A stretch of 6,629 nucleotides of DNA, from positions 2,293-8,921 of the forward strand of contig PLZL01000232.1 in the NCBI GenBank assembly GCA_003152145.1, in the 5' to 3' direction. The notes beneath the pieces were generated by a model. The model was not told where the DNA came from and ran no database searches. It saw nothing but the letters and a program-made list of their open reading frames with translations. This document shows positions 5,887-6,629 of the stretch, piece after piece. Origin of the DNA: Limisphaerales bacterium. GTDB lineage: Bacteria > Verrucomicrobiota > Verrucomicrobiae > Limisphaerales > UBA11358. The stretch's first letter is position 1, and each line of letters opens with the position of its first letter. Position numbers and translations under genes: made by a program.

Positions 5887-6629
5887 AGATTTTTAAATCC
5901 ATCAAGTGGCGGCTGCAAATCTGGTATGGCCTCATCCTCGTGGTCGTGCTGGCGGGATTTGGGTTCACGGCGTATCAACTTGAGCGCGGGCGGACGCTCG
6001 GTCGCATTGATAATGAATTGCATCGCCGGGTTGGAGTTCTTGCCAATGCGCTGCGTCGCCCGCCGCCGCGTGGTCCGGATATGGGCAGGCCGCCGCTCGA
6101 TCGTCTGCCACCGGATCAAATGTCTGAAAATTTACCCGGACGAAATCAGCGCCTGCCGATGGAATTTCATTTGCCGCCGCAAGCAGCCGACTTGTTTGAC
6201 ACCAACGACTCGAACGGTTTTTATTTCGTGATCAAATCGCGCGACGGCAAGGAAATCGCCCGTGCCGGAGAAGTGCCAAAGTATGCAAAGAATGGGGAGC
6301 TTAAGCTCGCATTGGTGAAAATCAATCGCGAGCCGGAATTGAAACAACTAAATCCGCCGCCGGTTTGGACGCTGAACGGATTTCGCGAGACAGCTGACAT
6401 GATGCCCTCCGGTGAAATAATTCGGGTTGGCAGCTCGATTACGCCGGAATTGAAGGAGCTTCATCGCACAGCTCTGAATTTGTTTGCGGCTGGCGGGTTG
6501 ATTTTGCTTGTTGGCCTCGCCGGCGGCTGGTGGTTTGTGTCGCGCGCGTTGCACCCCATCGAAAACATCAGCGCCGCCGCCGTGAAGATTTCCGCCGGCG
6601 ATTTGTCACAGCGCATCAACGTCGCCGAG
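5883..6629 (+). CDS. Membrane sensor histidine kinase, N-terminal part (truncated by window edge)
   Basis: The gene starts at the ATG overlapping the regulator stop (ATGA, 5883-5886), so translation is probably coupled. The frame stays open for 249 codons to the edge. Residues 1-11 are basic and cytoplasmic, 12-32 form a first membrane helix (IWYGLILVVVLAGFGFTAYQL), 33-195 form a periplasmic sensor region, and 197-219 form a second helix (LFAAGGLILLVGLAGGWWFV). A HAMP linker begins at about 220 (SRALHPIENISAAAVKISAG...L) and continues past the edge. The H-box and ATP-binding domain lie outside the window, so kinase identity rests on the topology, the HAMP signature and the partner regulator. 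The periplasmic region has a Pro/Arg-rich stretch at about 58-79 (RRPPPRGPDMGRPPLDRLPP), then a PAS/Cache-like segment (GFYFVIKSRDGKEIARAGE, 112-130). The general plan matches CusS-like heavy-metal-sensor kinases, but no metal-binding His/Cys/Met cluster is evident, so the signal is unknown. Confidence 0.85.
   Translation, partial: MKIFKSIKWRLQIWYGLILVVVLAGFGFTAYQLERGRTLGRIDNELHRRVGVLANALRRPPPRGPDMGRPPLDRLPPDQMSENLPGRNQRLPMEFHLPPQAADLFDTNDSNGFYFVIKSRDGKEIARAGEVPKYAKNGELKLALVKINREPELKQLNPPPVWTLNGFRETADMMPSGEIIRVGSSITPELKELHRTALNLFAAGGLILLVGLAGGWWFVSRALHPIENISAAAVKISAGDLSQRINVAE

Noticed and set aside
5926..6231. 101-codon plus-strand frame inside the sensor kinase gene
   Set aside because: It is out of frame with the kinase, whose frame gives two membrane helices and a HAMP start; this translation has no features.

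Overview
The window is a moderately GC-rich bacterial segment with tightly packed genes. Its style points to a Verrucomicrobiota-like saccharide degrader. The evidence is two consecutive glycoside-hydrolase genes, a small secreted EF-hand protein with Pro/Gly-rich low-complexity stretches placed divergently from an OmpR-type two-component system, and weak or absent Shine-Dalgarno sequences at several starts. The lineage is inferred from gene content and style; no rRNA or other marker gene is present.

Layout, left to right. (1) Bases 1-1064: the 3' part of a large glycoside hydrolase that enters from the left edge, resembling alpha-L-rhamnosidase (GH106)-like enzymes. (2) 1107-2840: a secreted GH35-type beta-galactosidase-like enzyme with a DUF5597-like C-terminus, 42 nt downstream and probably cotranscribed. 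(3) 2929-3186: a small two-helix membrane protein of unknown function. (4) 3262-4554: a 12-helix MFS transporter of the TetA/DHA1 type, behind a recognisable sigma70-like promoter that appears to give an almost leaderless mRNA. (5) 4616-5029, minus strand: a secreted protein with two canonical EF-hand calcium loops, convergent with the transporter. The gap between them holds two hairpins. (6) 5236-5886 and 5883 to the right edge: an OmpR-family response regulator and its membrane sensor kinase, overlapping by ATGA. The kinase runs off the right edge in its HAMP linker.

How the parts may work together. The two hydrolases look like part of a polysaccharide-utilisation cluster whose other members lie to the left. 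The right-hand half looks like a self-contained envelope-signalling module. The 206-nt divergent region between the EF-hand gene and the regulator carries two copies of a 14-bp sequence in perfect inverted orientation. Each copy sits within a TTAAG-like direct repeat of 11-bp period, the usual geometry of OmpR-family binding sites. The simplest reading is that the regulator controls both itself and the divergent secreted EF-hand protein. This operator pair is the most interesting signal in the window. No rRNA, tRNA, CRISPR array or mobile element was seen, and no gene-free stretch exceeds about 206 bases.
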